DNA of 14,617 nt, taken from positions 1 through 14,617 of the forward strand of contig CAZCOH010000039.1 in the NCBI GenBank assembly GCA_964500645.1. The letters run 5' to 3'. Made by a program: the position numbers and the translations under genes. This DNA is from CAYFIW01 sp964500645. Lineage in GTDB: Bacteria; Chloroflexota; Dehalococcoidia; Lucifugimonadales; UBA826. The notes beneath the pieces are model-generated. The model saw nothing but the letters and a program-made list of their open reading frames with translations, was not told the DNA's origin and ran no database searches. This document shows positions 14,595 through 14,617 of the stretch, piece after piece. Each line of letters starts with the position of its first letter. Within the stretch, counting starts at the first letter, position 1.

Positions 14595-14617
14595 ATGGAC
14601 TTAAATTTGGCTGGGAA
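14595..14617 (+). CDS. Start of a plus-strand gene, possibly another SDR (runs off the right edge)
   Basis: Only seven full codons are present: MDLNLAG plus two bases (AA) of the next codon. AGGAGA (14584-14589) lies five bases before the ATG, so this is a credible start. MDLxLxGK is a very common opening of short-chain dehydrogenases just before the VALVTG cofactor strand, so an SDR is my guess, based on very little. It is divergent from the PHP operon. TAAAAT (14557-14562) is a possible -10 with no good -35. Confidence 0.5.

Noticed and set aside
1..14617. CRISPR arrays, tRNA or rRNA genes, insertion sequences
   Set aside because: No regularly spaced direct repeats, cloverleaf-like sequences, rRNA signatures, transposase motifs or terminal inverted repeats were found by reading.

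Overview
The window looks like chromosomal DNA of a free-living, moderately AT-rich bacterium. My best guess is Chloroflexota, of the marine SAR202/Dehalococcoidia type. The reasons are the HtpX–PspAB pair, an orphan XdhC–MocA pair, several short-chain dehydrogenases with a C-terminal extension, a long M16 peptidase, and a FAS1-like/MaoC hotdog pair, all at low to moderate G+C. This placement is an inference; no rRNA or other definitive marker is present. I see no phage, transposon, integron or CRISPR array.

Left part (1-4217): the 5' end of a LON-domain gene runs off the left edge. Divergent from it is an xdhC–mocA pair, which matures or inserts molybdenum cofactor for xanthine-dehydrogenase-type hydroxylases. 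A convergent ABC-F ATPase (ribosome-associated) follows, and then a small single-span membrane protein gene reading divergently.

Middle (4243-8102): pspAB and htpX form a membrane-stress pair on the minus strand. Divergent from them is holB (clamp-loader delta'). Convergent with holB are cvpA and an HNH nuclease, closely spaced on the minus strand.

Right part (8241-14439, all minus strand): a probable operon is transcribed from a promoter candidate near 14450-14478. Its order is PHP-domain phosphoesterase, FAS1-like hotdog, MaoC-like hotdog, fused two-unit M16 peptidase, SDR, SDR. The two hotdogs overlap by 4 nt (ATGA), and the second hotdog overlaps the peptidase by 4 nt (GTGA). The SDRs and hotdogs together match the parts of a peroxisomal-type multifunctional enzyme 2 (two SDR domains plus hydratase 2), but as separate genes. 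Several catalytic residues appear to be missing: SDR2 has YxxxS instead of YxxxK, and the MaoC protein has Arg where the catalytic His should be. At the right edge a new plus-strand gene begins, divergent from this operon and possibly another SDR.

Most of the window is ordinary housekeeping and metabolism. The right-hand operon, with its degenerate active sites and embedded peptidase, is the part most worth a second look.
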